Below are positions 35,843-44,775 of a stretch of 64,000 nucleotides of DNA, in pieces. The DNA is from CADEED01 sp020442965 (GTDB taxonomy: Bacteria; Pseudomonadota; Gammaproteobacteria; Steroidobacterales; Steroidobacteraceae): contig JAWLAH010000005.1 in the NCBI GenBank assembly GCA_041395525.1, positions 62,001 to 126,000 on the forward strand. The letters are read 5' to 3'. The translations under genes and the position numbers were made by a program. Every line of letters begins with the position of its first letter. Within the stretch, counting starts at the first letter, position 1. A model generated the notes under the pieces. The model saw only the letters and a program-made list of their open reading frames with translations. It made no database searches and was not told the origin of the DNA.

Positions 35843-36202
35843 ATGAGCTACATCCAGGGATTCCTGCTGGCAGTTCCGAAGACAAACAAAACGGCATATC
35901 GTGCCCTGGCGAAGAAGGCGGCGGTCATCTTCAAGGAATATGGCGCGCAACGTATCGTCGAAAATTGGGGCGACAACATGCCGGATGGCAAGATCACGGA
36001 CTTCAAGCGCGCGGTAAAGGCCGAAGCCAATGAGGCGGTCGTGTTTTCGTGGATCGAGTGGCCCGACAAGAAGACGCTCGACGCTGCGGCGACCAGGATG
36101 GAAACCGACGAGCGCTGGCAGGCCATGGGAGACATGCCTTTCGACGGCAAACGCATGATATGGGGTGGCTTTGAGCCTATCTTTGACAGCGCGGGCGATT
36201 GA
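35843..36202 (+). CDS. DUF1428 (YbaA-like) protein
   Basis: A 119-residue protein with the full DUF1428 pattern: MSYIQGFLLAVPKTNKTAYR, a variant ENWGDNMPDGKITDFKRAVK, VVFSWIEWPDKKTLDAA and a C-terminal PFDGKRMIWGGFEPI. The family has a dimeric ferredoxin-like fold and no established function. It often sits near SRPBCC and YCII genes, as here. Confidence 0.9.
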   Translation: MSYIQGFLLAVPKTNKTAYRALAKKAAVIFKEYGAQRIVENWGDNMPDGKITDFKRAVKAEANEAVVFSWIEWPDKKTLDAAATRMETDERWQAMGDMPFDGKRMIWGGFEPIFDSAGD

Positions 36203-36263
36203 CCGCAACGCGATATTCACGTCAACTTGTACTTCGACCAACAGAACTGAACGGGCGGCAATC

Positions 36264-37241
36264 ATGGAACGTCGAAATTTTCTGCTGACTGGAACGATGG
36301 CACTGGGCCTCAGCGCAGGCGCCGAAGCCTTCGCAGCCGCGACGCCAGCGAAAGGCGCCGGAACGGTTGGACTGAAGGGTCCATACGTCGATCTAACAAC
36401 CGGACCCGGCAATAAGCTTGCCCTCGCCCGCCTGGCCGGCGATCTCGATGAGAGCAAGACGAAATACGGCGGCGCAAAGGGTGTCGTGACAGCGGTGCGC
36501 GAAGGCGGACCCTTGCGCGATCTGTTCGGCTTTGAGGTTGTGTCGGCCGGACGATTGTGGAAGCAGCCCGATGACAGCTACCGGGTCTTGCATCGCGAGA
36601 CCGTGCTGTACACCGATCTCAAGACAGGCGACGTACTGACCGAGTACGACAATCCGTACACTAACGAGAAAGTACGGGTCGTTGACGTTGTGAACGATCC
36701 GTGGAACGAGTACATCGAGGACTTCGTACCACGTCCACCGAGCTACGGCGGCCTCAACAAAATAGATACCAGCAAGCCTCGCACCCCATTGGTCTTGCCG
36801 TGGCGCGAGGTCGGTGGCGGCCTGCTCTCGATGGAGCGGCACATCCATCTCTATTATCCTGCGGCCCTCAAGCCGGACAAGTGGCCCCGTGAGAGCAGCG
36901 GCCCGATGAATCGTGTCAGCGAGTACTTTACGTACTGCCTGCCCCTGGCGGACATGCAAAACGCCAAGCTAACCACTCTGGATCACAGCGGCACCTGGGT
37001 GCGCGTGACCCCGTGGCTGCCGTGGATGCTGATGGGTCAGGCGCCGGGACACATCCTCTATCACTCGACCATGCATTCGTACGACAGCGTCGACGGCTTC
37101 AAGCCGAAGATCCTCGCGCATATGCGCAAGCACCATCCGGAGATGCTCGAGGCGCCGCCGAAGGAATCGTGGGCCAAACCAAACCTGTCGAGCCTCGAGG
37201 TATACGCGCGCGATGAGAAGCCGGCGCCGGCCAAACAATAG
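36264..37241 (+). CDS. Tat-exported DUF1838 protein
   Basis: A 325-residue protein from the ATG at 36264. It starts MERRNFLLTGTMALGLSAG, a twin-arginine signal with AxA cleavage near residue 27. The body matches DUF1838: FGFEVVSAGRLWKQPDDSYR, DVLTEYDNPYTNEKVRVVDV, and LAHMRKHHPEMLEAPP near the end. Members are periplasmic proteins of unknown function, sometimes near steroid or aromatic catabolism genes. It may be co-transcribed with the preceding TetR-led genes (61-base gap). Confidence 0.82.
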   Translation: MERRNFLLTGTMALGLSAGAEAFAAATPAKGAGTVGLKGPYVDLTTGPGNKLALARLAGDLDESKTKYGGAKGVVTAVREGGPLRDLFGFEVVSAGRLWKQPDDSYRVLHRETVLYTDLKTGDVLTEYDNPYTNEKVRVVDVVNDPWNEYIEDFVPRPPSYGGLNKIDTSKPRTPLVLPWREVGGGLLSMERHIHLYYPAALKPDKWPRESSGPMNRVSEYFTYCLPLADMQNAKLTTLDHSGTWVRVTPWLPWMLMGQAPGHILYHSTMHSYDSVDGFKPKILAHMRKHHPEMLEAPPKESWAKPNLSSLEVYARDEKPAPAKQ

Positions 37242-37313
37242 AACGATAAGTCGTGACGCAGCGGGGTTCGGCGAGCGATTGTTGGGTCGCGCGCCAATTC
37301 CGCCGGCACCAAC

Positions 37314-37748
37314 CTAACCGGTAACGACCTCTGCCTGCAGATGCCGCTCCGCCTTGAGCGATGCGGAGATCAGGCAGACCTGCTCCGCCTTTTCGAGCAA
37401 CTTCTTGCCGCGCTCGGTATCAGCGCCGCCCGGCACGGTGAGCTTCGCCTTGATGACGAAACGGGTGAACAGACTGACCCTCTCGATACGATCGAGCGTA
37501 CCCTCGACATCGCATTCGAGTTGTCGCCATTCGAACTTCGAGGCGGCAGCGACGGCGCGACACGAGAGAACGAAGCAATCGGCCAGCGCCGCTGTCAGCA
37601 GCGTCTCCGGTGACCATTGATCCCCGGGACCGCCGAACTCTGCGGGCGGCGCACTGGCCAGACTCGTTAGGCCGGGGGAGCTGAGTGTGACATTGCCGGT
37701 CGGCGCGCCGGCAATCGAGACGCGGTACTGATGCGGAAAGGGATGCAT
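37314..37748 (-). CDS. OsmC family peroxidase-like protein
   Basis: A 144-residue protein of the OsmC/Ohr superfamily, which reduces organic hydroperoxides with two Cys residues. Candidate catalytic residues are Cys58 in AALADCFVLSC and Cys125 in EKAEQVCLISASL. The loop GDQWSPETLLTAALADCF is typical. OsmC, rather than Ohr, is suggested by length and pattern. It converges on the DUF1838 gene. Confidence 0.88.
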   Translation of the reverse strand: MHPFPHQYRVSIAGAPTGNVTLSSPGLTSLASAPPAEFGGPGDQWSPETLLTAALADCFVLSCRAVAAASKFEWRQLECDVEGTLDRIERVSLFTRFVIKAKLTVPGGADTERGKKLLEKAEQVCLISASLKAERHLQAEVVTG

Positions 37749-38000
37749 GTCGACGATCCTTGCGATGGGTTCACTCGCGCCAATCTAACGGATGCACCGC
37801 GCGGAAGTCTATTGCGGCTATTACTGCATCGCGAAGTGCCGGCAGGTCACCGGCGACAGAGTGGACATCGCGGCCCGCCAGCTTCGCAGCGGAAGCTTTC
37901 GTCGGGAGCGTTGCCGGTGTAGAACACGCCTGAGTTGTTACCGATCGGCGCGACCGCGTAGCACGTCAGGACATCCCGAACGAAAGATCTTTCGTGCCCG

Positions 38001-39035
38001 CTATTTGGCAGGAACCAGCTTGCAGCGCGCGCTCAGCGTCTGGCTCGAAAAGCCAACCCGGTCCGTGGCGGCACTCCCGATGGAATTACCGATCAACTTG
38101 AGAGACTTCGGGTCGTCCTCGGGTCGTCCCGCATATACCCGCATGCGCAGCAGATCGGTGTAGTTACGACCGGAGTTTGACGGCCACATGCCACGTATCA
38201 GCTCGATAAAGGCAGGCGTGGTTTGTTCGCCATCCTTGAGCTCGAAGCGATACAGATCGCCGCGATCATGCATCCGAAAGCCGTTGACGGACTGCGGCTT
38301 GGCGCCCGCGCCGGACCGATAGGTGTAAAAGCACTCGAACGGACGTGCTTTGCCGAAGCGCCAGGGTGTCTGATCGACACGCCCTGTCAGGAGATTGCCC
38401 TTGGCGTCGCGGCCCGCGAAATTGATCCAGAGCTCGTCCGCGTTCAGCAGCCATTCCCGATCGAATGTCTGCGCGGGCTTGCCGCCGGCGGCGGCCTCGC
38501 GACAAGCACCCGTTTCGCTGCGTCCGCGAAGCTGACCGTTGAGCGGCTGCCAGAGCATCGCACAACCGCGTGCGCCCGTGGCCGGCATCACCGCGGCCTT
38601 CGGCAGCCCTTTGAGCTTGCTCGCGTCCGTGGCGAACGCCGCAAAATCCGCGGGCCGCTTGAATTGCCACGGCGTCATGCGAACTGCGCGCGTTGCATCG
38701 TCCGTCGCGAGCGTCCAGACGAGGAACTCGCTGTCCTTGAAGGTACCGTACTTATCACCCTCGTAGCCGACGCCGACGAGCACATGCGGGCCAATCTCAG
38801 GTGCATCGATCAACGTGAACGCCCGGTACATCCGTGCATGCTGCTCATTCACAGGGGTCTTGTATTCCGCTTCGAAGAAGCGCTGCGGTTCGCTGTCATA
38901 CTCGCCCGGGAGCATGTCCATCAACTGTTGCAGCGCCGTTTTAACCTCGATCGAAGCGGCACCGACGATTGCGGGAGAGCTCATCGCGCAGATGGCTAAC
39001 AACATTGCTGGCAGGCTGGATGGTCGTTGCATCAT
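38001..39035 (-). CDS. CpeT/CpcT-like exported protein, paralog 2
   Basis: A 344-residue exported protein with a signal peptide ending IVGA. The domain resembles CpcT/CpeT phycobiliprotein lyases: LMDMLPGEYDSEPQ near the start and IRGMWPSNSGRNYTDLLRMR near the end. In cyanobacteria CpcT attaches bilin to a Cys of phycocyanin; no phycobiliprotein exists here, so another hydrophobic ligand is likely. It is a diverged tandem copy of the gene upstream, one base apart. The frame is open upstream to 39260, but that part lies in the paralog; the ATG at 39035 is used. Confidence 0.78.
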   Translation of the reverse strand: MMQRPSSLPAMLLAICAMSSPAIVGAASIEVKTALQQLMDMLPGEYDSEPQRFFEAEYKTPVNEQHARMYRAFTLIDAPEIGPHVLVGVGYEGDKYGTFKDSEFLVWTLATDDATRAVRMTPWQFKRPADFAAFATDASKLKGLPKAAVMPATGARGCAMLWQPLNGQLRGRSETGACREAAAGGKPAQTFDREWLLNADELWINFAGRDAKGNLLTGRVDQTPWRFGKARPFECFYTYRSGAGAKPQSVNGFRMHDRGDLYRFELKDGEQTTPAFIELIRGMWPSNSGRNYTDLLRMRVYAGRPEDDPKSLKLIGNSIGSAATDRVGFSSQTLSARCKLVPAK

Positions 39036-39036
39036 A

Positions 39037-40011
39037 TTATTTCGGCGGTGGCATGTTAGGGTCGAACAATTTGCAGCGACCACCGTAGGTGCCGTCGCCG
39101 AACGAGGCGCGATCGCTCGCCGCACTCGCCCAGCCGACGCCCAGCAGTTTGCGCTCACCCGGTTTGGCGGGGTCCAGTTCGTACATGGTGATACGCAGCA
39201 GGTCGGTGTAGTTGCGACCCGAGTTTGACGGCCACATGCCGCGCAGCAGTTCGTATTCAAACTTGTGTTGATTCGGCGGCGCGGTTTCCCAGATCAGAGT
39301 ATCGCCGCGATCTCTCATGTGCTGGCCGTTGCTGATCTGCGCCTCAGCACTCGGTGGTTGGTAGCTAAACAGGCACTCGAAGTCGCGCGATTTGCCGAGC
39401 CGGAAATGCGAGTCACCGGCCGGCTTCCCGACCTCGGTGCGCCTGGGATCAGCGGGCAGATGGTTGACCCAGAGCTGTTCGGCGCTGAGGACGTATTCGC
39501 GTGGCGGCGAGCCCGCACAGGACGCGGCATCTACAGCGCCGCGCAGCGCATCGCCATACTTGCGCCAGAGCACCGCGCACAGACCCGCGGCAGGCCCCAG
39601 GTCGGCCGGTGTCAGAGCCGGTGCCGAATCGATCGGCTTGAGCGACCGAAACGGCGTCATGCGCACCGCTTTGGTCACAGGATCGACTTGCAGCGTCCAG
39701 AGCGCGGACTCGCTGTCCACGATCGGACCGTCCTTGCCGCCATGACGCAGCGTCGAAGCCAGCACGTGTTCGCCAATGGCGGGGGCCTCAACCCGCGTGA
39801 TGGTCAGGTGCACGCGATCGTGCGGCGGTCCGGATGTTGCCTTCGTCTCGGACTCGAAATAGACCTGGCCCGCATTGTCGTAGTCGCCCGGCAGCTCCCG
39901 CATAATGTCGGCGAGCGCGGTCTTGAGTTCGATGGGCGAATTCGTAGCCCCGGCCAAGGGCGCGGCCAGCGTGAGAGCCAGCAGGAGAACGGTAGTGATT
40001 TGTCGATGCAT
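39037..40011 (-). CDS. CpeT/CpcT-like exported protein, paralog 1
   Basis: A 324-residue exported protein with a signal peptide (MHRQITTVLLLALTLAAPLA). It shares the CpeT-like layout with its downstream neighbour: IMRELPGDYDNAGQVYFESE, a WTLQVDPVTKAVRMTPF strand, and LLRGMWPSNSGRNYTDLLRI. The identical MWPSNSGRNYTDLLR segment in both copies marks a tandem duplication. The ATG at 40011 is used; a TTG at 40020 is less likely. Function unknown outside cyanobacteria. Confidence 0.78.
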   Translation of the reverse strand: MHRQITTVLLLALTLAAPLAGATNSPIELKTALADIMRELPGDYDNAGQVYFESETKATSGPPHDRVHLTITRVEAPAIGEHVLASTLRHGGKDGPIVDSESALWTLQVDPVTKAVRMTPFRSLKPIDSAPALTPADLGPAAGLCAVLWRKYGDALRGAVDAASCAGSPPREYVLSAEQLWVNHLPADPRRTEVGKPAGDSHFRLGKSRDFECLFSYQPPSAEAQISNGQHMRDRGDTLIWETAPPNQHKFEYELLRGMWPSNSGRNYTDLLRITMYELDPAKPGERKLLGVGWASAASDRASFGDGTYGGRCKLFDPNMPPPK

Positions 40012-40160
40012 AGATGCCAAGTAAAGCGCCTATGCGGGCGCGACTCAACCGATAATTCGCGGCAGCGCCAGATAGAGGATGATTTGATGTTTGCGATCGG
40101 CTCTCATCAGGGCCATTTTAACAGCCTGCCAGATTGCTCACTGTGAGGAGATTTTCAGCC

Positions 40161-40937
40161 GTGTCCCGTCCAGCTACGTTTGCACTCGGATTACTGTTAG
40201 CCATGCTCCCCGCGTGCGGCAGCGCCGCTGCGCCCGGTGCGCAAGCAGCCGGACTCGACCCTGCGTCGATCGCCCATGTCCTCTACTCGTGGCAGGAGGT
40301 CTACCAAAGCACAGGACTGAAACTGGTGGAAAAGAACTTCCTGCTCTTGACGGACGGGACTGCGCGCCGCGGCGTCCCCACGATCGCACCCGAGCAGTTC
40401 GACCTCGCGGCAGATCGCGCCGCCCACCCCGCCGACTGGGGCCGATGGCGCCGTGCAGGTGACAAGCTGGAGGTGTCCTTCGACGGCCGACCCTTCAGCG
40501 CACCGGTACACCCGCTGCTGCGAGAACCCGGTCGCAGCGGCGAGAAGCTCAACCGACGTTACGAAGCGTCGGCGAACCAGTCCTGGGGCATTGGCAGCGC
40601 ATCGTGGCAAAACTGGTCAGTGGAGTTCTCGGCGGATGGTACGTTCCGACAATCTTCGAGCGGTGGGGTTGGCGCGAGCGTCGGAGGTGTTACCGGTGTC
40701 GGCGTGCGTGACGACAAAGGATCCGCAACGAGCGTCGGCGGCGCGAACGTGGGCGGCGGTGCGTCGAGTTCGACCGGTGTGACAGACGCGGACCTCACGG
40801 GTCACTACACGATCGACGGTTGGTCGATCACGCTGCACTATAACAACGGCAAGATACAGCACGCCTTCTTCTACACCGATGCGACTCGCGACAATGTGTG
40901 GTTCCGCGGGCGCGAGCTCAATCACTCCGAGGACTGA
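40161..40937 (+). CDS. Hypothetical lipoprotein
   Basis: A 258-residue lipoprotein with lipobox LLPAC near residue 18. I chose GTG at 40161 because AGGAG lies 10 bases upstream; GTG 40143 and TTG 40134 are also open. The mature part has WSVEFSADGTFRQSSSGGVG, a Gly/Ser-rich low-complexity linker, then LTGHYTIDGWSITLHYNNGK and FFYTDATRDNVWFRGRELN. This looks like a lipocalin- or beta-sheet-type domain. It ends 16 bases inside the convergent murI gene. Confidence 0.65.
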   Translation: MSRPATFALGLLLAMLPACGSAAAPGAQAAGLDPASIAHVLYSWQEVYQSTGLKLVEKNFLLLTDGTARRGVPTIAPEQFDLAADRAAHPADWGRWRRAGDKLEVSFDGRPFSAPVHPLLREPGRSGEKLNRRYEASANQSWGIGSASWQNWSVEFSADGTFRQSSSGGVGASVGGVTGVGVRDDKGSATSVGGANVGGGASSSTGVTDADLTGHYTIDGWSITLHYNNGKIQHAFFYTDATRDNVWFRGRELNHSED

Positions 40938-41761
40938 GGCGCTTGCCAGACCTCGACCGAATCACCCAGCCACGTCACGTAGGTCGTATCCGCACGGACT
41001 TGTGCAAGTTGCATGGCCGCGGTCGCAAAGCGCCGGCACGTGGCCGTACTGAAGAACTGATGGCGTCCTGGCCGAATCTGTGTTGTTAGCAATGCCTGTC
41101 CGGCCAGTACTTGGCGTGTGTGCCGTGCCACTGCGGGCGCTGGATCGATCACGGTAACGTCCGGTCCGACGATGCGGCGTATGGTCTCGGTGACAAACGG
41201 ATAGTGCGTGCAGCCGAGCACGATGGTATCGGCACGAGCTGCCATGATGGGCTCCAGAAAACCTCGCAGCATCGCTTCCGTAGCTGCACCGGTCAGATCG
41301 CCGCCCTCGATGTGATCCGCCAGTCCCTCACACACCTGATTGATGAGCCGTACGCCACGGGCATGGCGCCCAGCGGTCGCCGCGAATAGCGCGCCCTGAA
41401 AGGTGGCCGGCGTTGCCATGATGCCAACAACGCCTGTTTTGGTGATGGCCGCCGCAGGCTTGACCGCCGGCTCCATGCCGATGGTGGGCAGCAGCGGAAA
41501 CGTTTCCCGCAAATGCTTGAGCGCGGCCGCCGATGCCGTGTTGCAGGCAAGCACCACCGCTTTGCAGCGCCGCTGCAGCAAGAAGTGCGTGATCGCTGTA
41601 ACAAATCGCCGGATCTGGTCTCGCTCACGCGAGCCGTACGGCAGATGCGCCTGATCGGCGAAGTAGACCGTGTCCTCGTGCGGCAGTTCGCGGGCAATCT
41701 CACGCCACACCGAGAGGCCGCCTACGCCGGAATCGATTACGCCTATCGGGCCGTCATTCAT
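40922..41761 (-). CDS. murI: Glutamate racemase
   Basis: MurI interconverts L- and D-glutamate to supply peptidoglycan synthesis. The 279-residue protein has all key residues: Asp10-Ser11 in IDSGVGG, Cys73 in LACNTASAAA and Cys183 in LGCTHYPF, the two catalytic acid/base cysteines. It is the last gene on the minus strand here, 10 bases downstream of the GPH symporter gene, and its end overlaps the plus-strand lipoprotein by 16 bases. Confidence 0.97.
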   Translation of the reverse strand: MNDGPIGVIDSGVGGLSVWREIARELPHEDTVYFADQAHLPYGSRERDQIRRFVTAITHFLLQRRCKAVVLACNTASAAALKHLRETFPLLPTIGMEPAVKPAAAITKTGVVGIMATPATFQGALFAATAGRHARGVRLINQVCEGLADHIEGGDLTGAATEAMLRGFLEPIMAARADTIVLGCTHYPFVTETIRRIVGPDVTVIDPAPAVARHTRQVLAGQALLTTQIRPGRHQFFSTATCRRFATAAMQLAQVRADTTYVTWLGDSVEVWQAPQSSE

Positions 41762-41771
41762 TTGGCCGTTA

Positions 41772-43220
41772 TTATAGGAGACTCATGCGTTCCCGGTCGG
41801 GCACCAGGGACGTCGACGCAGACGCGCGCGTCGCCGTCGCGTCAGAAAAACGCGGCACGTATCGGTACATCAGCACCGCGGCCGCAAACGCGAACACCGC
41901 AATGGTGGCTCCGACCGCGATGCCGAGCGTTGACGATATCTCCTGGGAAGCATGCTGATCAGCGTCGACGCCCGCGCCGGCGACCAGCACGCCGGCCAAT
42001 AACGTAGCCAGCCCCAGTGCTGGCTTGGCAACGATCGCCGCCGTGCCAAAGAAGCTCGCAGCGCGGCGCTGCCCGGTCTGGCATTCGTCGTCATCGATGA
42101 TGTCAGCGATGATCGACCCGACAAACACTGCCGGCGCCGCGGCGAGCAACCCTGCCAACATTGCGCCAGCGAGCACGACCGCAATGAACGCATCAGACTG
42201 CAGCGGCGGCAGCAACTGCAGCACGTGAGCAACAGGCAACGCAATTGCCAAAAGCGCATATGACGCGACGCCAATGACGTAACAGGTGCGTCTGGGGATC
42301 CAATGGCTGACCTGGGCCCAGAAGACAGTGCCAGCAAGCGCGCCCGCGAGTGTGGCAACCGGCAACAGCAGGACATTCTGTGTCGTTAGTCTCCAGAAGT
42401 AGCTGGCGACATAGATTTCCGTAGCCCGCTGGACTCCTGCCGCGACCGCGAACGCCGCCACACAGTACATCAACATGCGGAACGGGCGCGGCCGCAAGGT
42501 ATGGCGAAAGTCGTGTGCGAGACCGGTGAGCGCAGCCGTGCGAGGGGCGCTTGCTTCGGTCACGGTCGGAGCTGCCGCTGCCATGTGCCACGTACCGAGC
42601 GTCGCGATCAACATGACGACCAGAGCGCTCGCAGCGCAGATGATCGAGAAATTCAGGTAGTAGTCAGGGTTGACCTGAGCGACCGGGAATTCCGGCGTCG
42701 GGATCATCAGCGTCTGGGCCACCCAGAACACCAGCATGGCGCCGACGACATGAAAGAACTGCCGAAACGCGACATTCGTCGTCCTGGCGCGCGCGCTATC
42801 GGCCATGTCGGCGCCGAGCGCGAAGTGTGGCACCCGAAAGAAGGTCATCGACACACGACACACCAGCAGCCAGCCCGCCAGCCAACAAAAGAGCGCGACG
42901 CCTGCCAGGCTGCCCGGACGTAGCCAGAACAGCGCGACCAGTGCCACGCAGGTTGGTAGCAGAGCCGCGAGCATCAGCGGGTGACGCTGACCACGGCGGT
43001 GTCTCAATCGGTCGGAGACGCTGCCCGCGAGCACACCGCCGAACGTGTCACCGACGATACCGAAAAACAGTGCGCACGCTGTCGCGACGCTTGCGAGTCC
43101 AAGAACCTGTTGGTAGTAAAAGAACACCAGACCGCCGAGCACCGCAACCTTGATGCCTTCTGCGGCCTGCCCCATTCCATACGCAAGGCGCGTCGCGAGA
43201 CCCGGGCTGGACGCGGTCAT
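41772..43220 (-). CDS. MFS transporter, GPH (glycoside-pentoside-hexuronide) type
   Basis: A 482-residue polytopic membrane protein with about 12 helices. It opens with LAYGMGQAAEGIKVAVLGGLVFFYY and has the GPH-type loop GSVSDRLRHRRGQRHPLML, here recalling the DRTRxxxGRxRPW signature, plus ADMADSARARTTN. GPH symporters import sugars or sugar-like solutes with a cation, but members also move other substrates. Its start overlaps the LuxR stop by 4 bases, so it is co-transcribed with the regulator and probably imports a product or signal of the LuxR-controlled system. murI follows after 10 bases. Confidence 0.85.
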   Translation of the reverse strand: MTASSPGLATRLAYGMGQAAEGIKVAVLGGLVFFYYQQVLGLASVATACALFFGIVGDTFGGVLAGSVSDRLRHRRGQRHPLMLAALLPTCVALVALFWLRPGSLAGVALFCWLAGWLLVCRVSMTFFRVPHFALGADMADSARARTTNVAFRQFFHVVGAMLVFWVAQTLMIPTPEFPVAQVNPDYYLNFSIICAASALVVMLIATLGTWHMAAAAPTVTEASAPRTAALTGLAHDFRHTLRPRPFRMLMYCVAAFAVAAGVQRATEIYVASYFWRLTTQNVLLLPVATLAGALAGTVFWAQVSHWIPRRTCYVIGVASYALLAIALPVAHVLQLLPPLQSDAFIAVVLAGAMLAGLLAAAPAVFVGSIIADIIDDDECQTGQRRAASFFGTAAIVAKPALGLATLLAGVLVAGAGVDADQHASQEISSTLGIAVGATIAVFAFAAAVLMYRYVPRFSDATATRASASTSLVPDRERMSLL

Positions 43221-44008
43221 CGACCGCCTGGGTCGGACATCGCGGGAAATGGCTCGGCGTTGCTGGGTTCGATCAGTGCCGCGCGCACAGCGAGCGCGAC
43301 GGCATGGGTTCTGTTCACCGCGTCGAGCTTGCGGGTCGCTGACTTGATGTGAAACGCGACGGTATCAACGGAGCGCTCGATGACCCGTGCGATCTTCTTG
43401 TCGCTCAGACCGCGCGCGGCCCAGTGCAGACATTCTGTTTCGCGCGCCGACAGCGGCGATGCCGCCGTCCACAGTCGCGAACGATCGATGCCATCGAAGA
43501 ACCGTTGCGCTGCGATCTGCAGTGCGTCCATGGTCTGGGTGTCAATCGTCAGTTGTCGATCTTCCGACGCAAACCAGGTGACGCACGCGGTGCGACCGAA
43601 CGGCAGCCGCACCGGAACCGTGAGGCCCTGATCGATACCAAAGCTGCGCATGTACTGCACACTGCGCCATTGCCGATCCGTGAGCGCGAGCGCACCACGC
43701 TCGGGTCGTGCGCCCGGCAGCGCCCACTGACAGGCGACGTCCGGCTTTTGCATGAGCTGGGCTATCGGAAAGTGCCTGCCGTGGCCCTCGGCGATCCAGC
43801 GTTCCATGAAGCCGTTCGGCCAGCCAAAGCGCCCGTCACGCGCACCACGGTCGGGTAATCGCGGCGCGATCGGCCGAGCCATCTCTTCGCGAAAGCCGAC
43901 GACGTCGAAGCCGAGGTGCGGTGGCGTGGCGGCCAGAATTTCGAGGCACTCATGGGCGCTGCTCGATGAAGTGAGCTCGGCCAGGAGATGCCCAATGTTG
44001 AGACTCAT
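43217..44008 (-). CDS. LuxR family regulator with autoinducer-binding-like domain
   Basis: A 263-residue regulator. The N-terminal about 180 residues are laid out like an autoinducer-binding domain, and residues about 193-255 are a LuxR helix-turn-helix (LSARETECLHWAARGLSDKK, VDTVAFHIKSATRKLDAVNR). In the ligand domain, positions usually Trp57, Tyr61 and Asp70 in AHL receptors seem replaced (NGFMERWIAEGHGRHFPIAQ), so the ligand may not be an acyl-homoserine lactone. No luxI gene is in the window. An AAGGA site precedes the ATG. A palindrome 38 bases upstream and an identical-type site at 48845 are likely its targets. Confidence 0.85.
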   Translation of the reverse strand: MSLNIGHLLAELTSSSSAHECLEILAATPPHLGFDVVGFREEMARPIAPRLPDRGARDGRFGWPNGFMERWIAEGHGRHFPIAQLMQKPDVACQWALPGARPERGALALTDRQWRSVQYMRSFGIDQGLTVPVRLPFGRTACVTWFASEDRQLTIDTQTMDALQIAAQRFFDGIDRSRLWTAASPLSARETECLHWAARGLSDKKIARVIERSVDTVAFHIKSATRKLDAVNRTHAVALAVRAALIEPSNAEPFPAMSDPGGR

Positions 44009-44045
44009 CGGAGTTCCTTATCAACGAGCTCTGTGGCTCGAATAC

Positions 44046-44090
44046 CTACCGATTCCGGTAGTTCCCCCGTCATTGCTCGTCGCGTACAAA
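44046..44090 (+). promoter_or_regulatory. lux-box-like operator and promoter 1
   Basis: CTACCGATTCCGGTAG (44046-44061; arms CTACCG/CGGTAG, 4-base centre) is followed directly by TTCCCC as a -35-like element (44062-44067). TACAAA as -10 (44085-44090) follows after a 17-base spacer. This is the geometry of LuxR-type activation, with the box centred near -42. It drives the TPR-TonB operon at 44129. The same layout recurs at 48845. Confidence 0.75.
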
Positions 44091-44128
44091 TGTACGGCGG
44101 CAACTGTCGCACGAGGAAGAGAATCTAC

Positions 44129-44749
44129 ATGCGAAACCGCCTGAGGAATATAGGTATTGTTGCGGCGCTGTTGTTGTCCTGCAACGCAACTGCCGAGGTT
44201 ACCCGCTGCGATCGCCTCGCCACGCACCCTGACGACCCCTACCGTAACACGGCCGGTCTCGAGAGCGGCGAAATGGACCTCGTGGCGGCGGAGCAGGCCT
44301 GTCGCGACGCGGTTGCAAGCGATGCGCGCCGCGCCCGCTCGCAGTACCACCTGGGTCGCGTGCTCTATTACTCCGGCAAGGTCGACGAAAGTCTGCAGCA
44401 TCTCACTATTGCCGCCGACGCTGGCTATCCCCAGGCGATTTTTGTCCTCGGGTACATTCTCGCGGACGGCAAGGCCAAACGCGACGACTGTCGCGCCGGC
44501 GAGCTGTTCCTGCGTGGCGTCGCACTCGAGCATCCCTGGTCGGGCGCGCATCTCGTTGAAAAGGCGCTCGATAACCGCTTCGACCAGTGCGCGTTCAAAC
44601 TGAGCGACAACGATCTCGAGCGCGCCATGCGGCTCGCCGAAGATCACGTAACACTAACTGCATCGGCCGGACGAATCGAGAAATTGCGCGCGCGGCTGAA
44701 CGCTCGTGTAGCGCCCGCCGCCGCACCAGCCAAGCAAGTAACACCTTGA
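44129..44749 (+). CDS. Exported TPR/Sel1-like protein, paralog 1
   Basis: A 206-residue exported protein (signal peptide to about residue 23, ending ATAEV) with a tetratricopeptide/Sel1-like body. The conserved core reads CDRLATHPDDPYRNTAGLES, then YHLGRVLYYSGKVDESL and AADAGYPQAIFVLGYILADG. Four Cys residues (CDRLA, QACRDA, DDCRAG, DQCAFK) match four in the paralog at 51287 and may form two disulfides in the periplasm. An AGGAAGAG site supports the ATG at 44129. It lies directly behind the lux-type promoter and 26 bases before a TonB receptor gene. Confidence 0.8.
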   Translation: MRNRLRNIGIVAALLLSCNATAEVTRCDRLATHPDDPYRNTAGLESGEMDLVAAEQACRDAVASDARRARSQYHLGRVLYYSGKVDESLQHLTIAADAGYPQAIFVLGYILADGKAKRDDCRAGELFLRGVALEHPWSGAHLVEKALDNRFDQCAFKLSDNDLERAMRLAEDHVTLTASAGRIEKLRARLNARVAPAAAPAKQVTP

Positions 44750-44775
44750 CCCATTACCTTTCGAGGAAACACACA

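Noticed and set aside
40082..40145. A 19-codon frame starting MFAIGSHQGH before the lipoprotein gene
   Set aside because: Too short, no ribosome site and no sign of an attenuator.
44010..44045. Possible mirror promoter from the lux-type palindrome towards the LuxR gene
   Set aside because: A GATAAG at the right distance would put the transcript start after the ribosome site of the LuxR gene, so it is unlikely to serve that gene.
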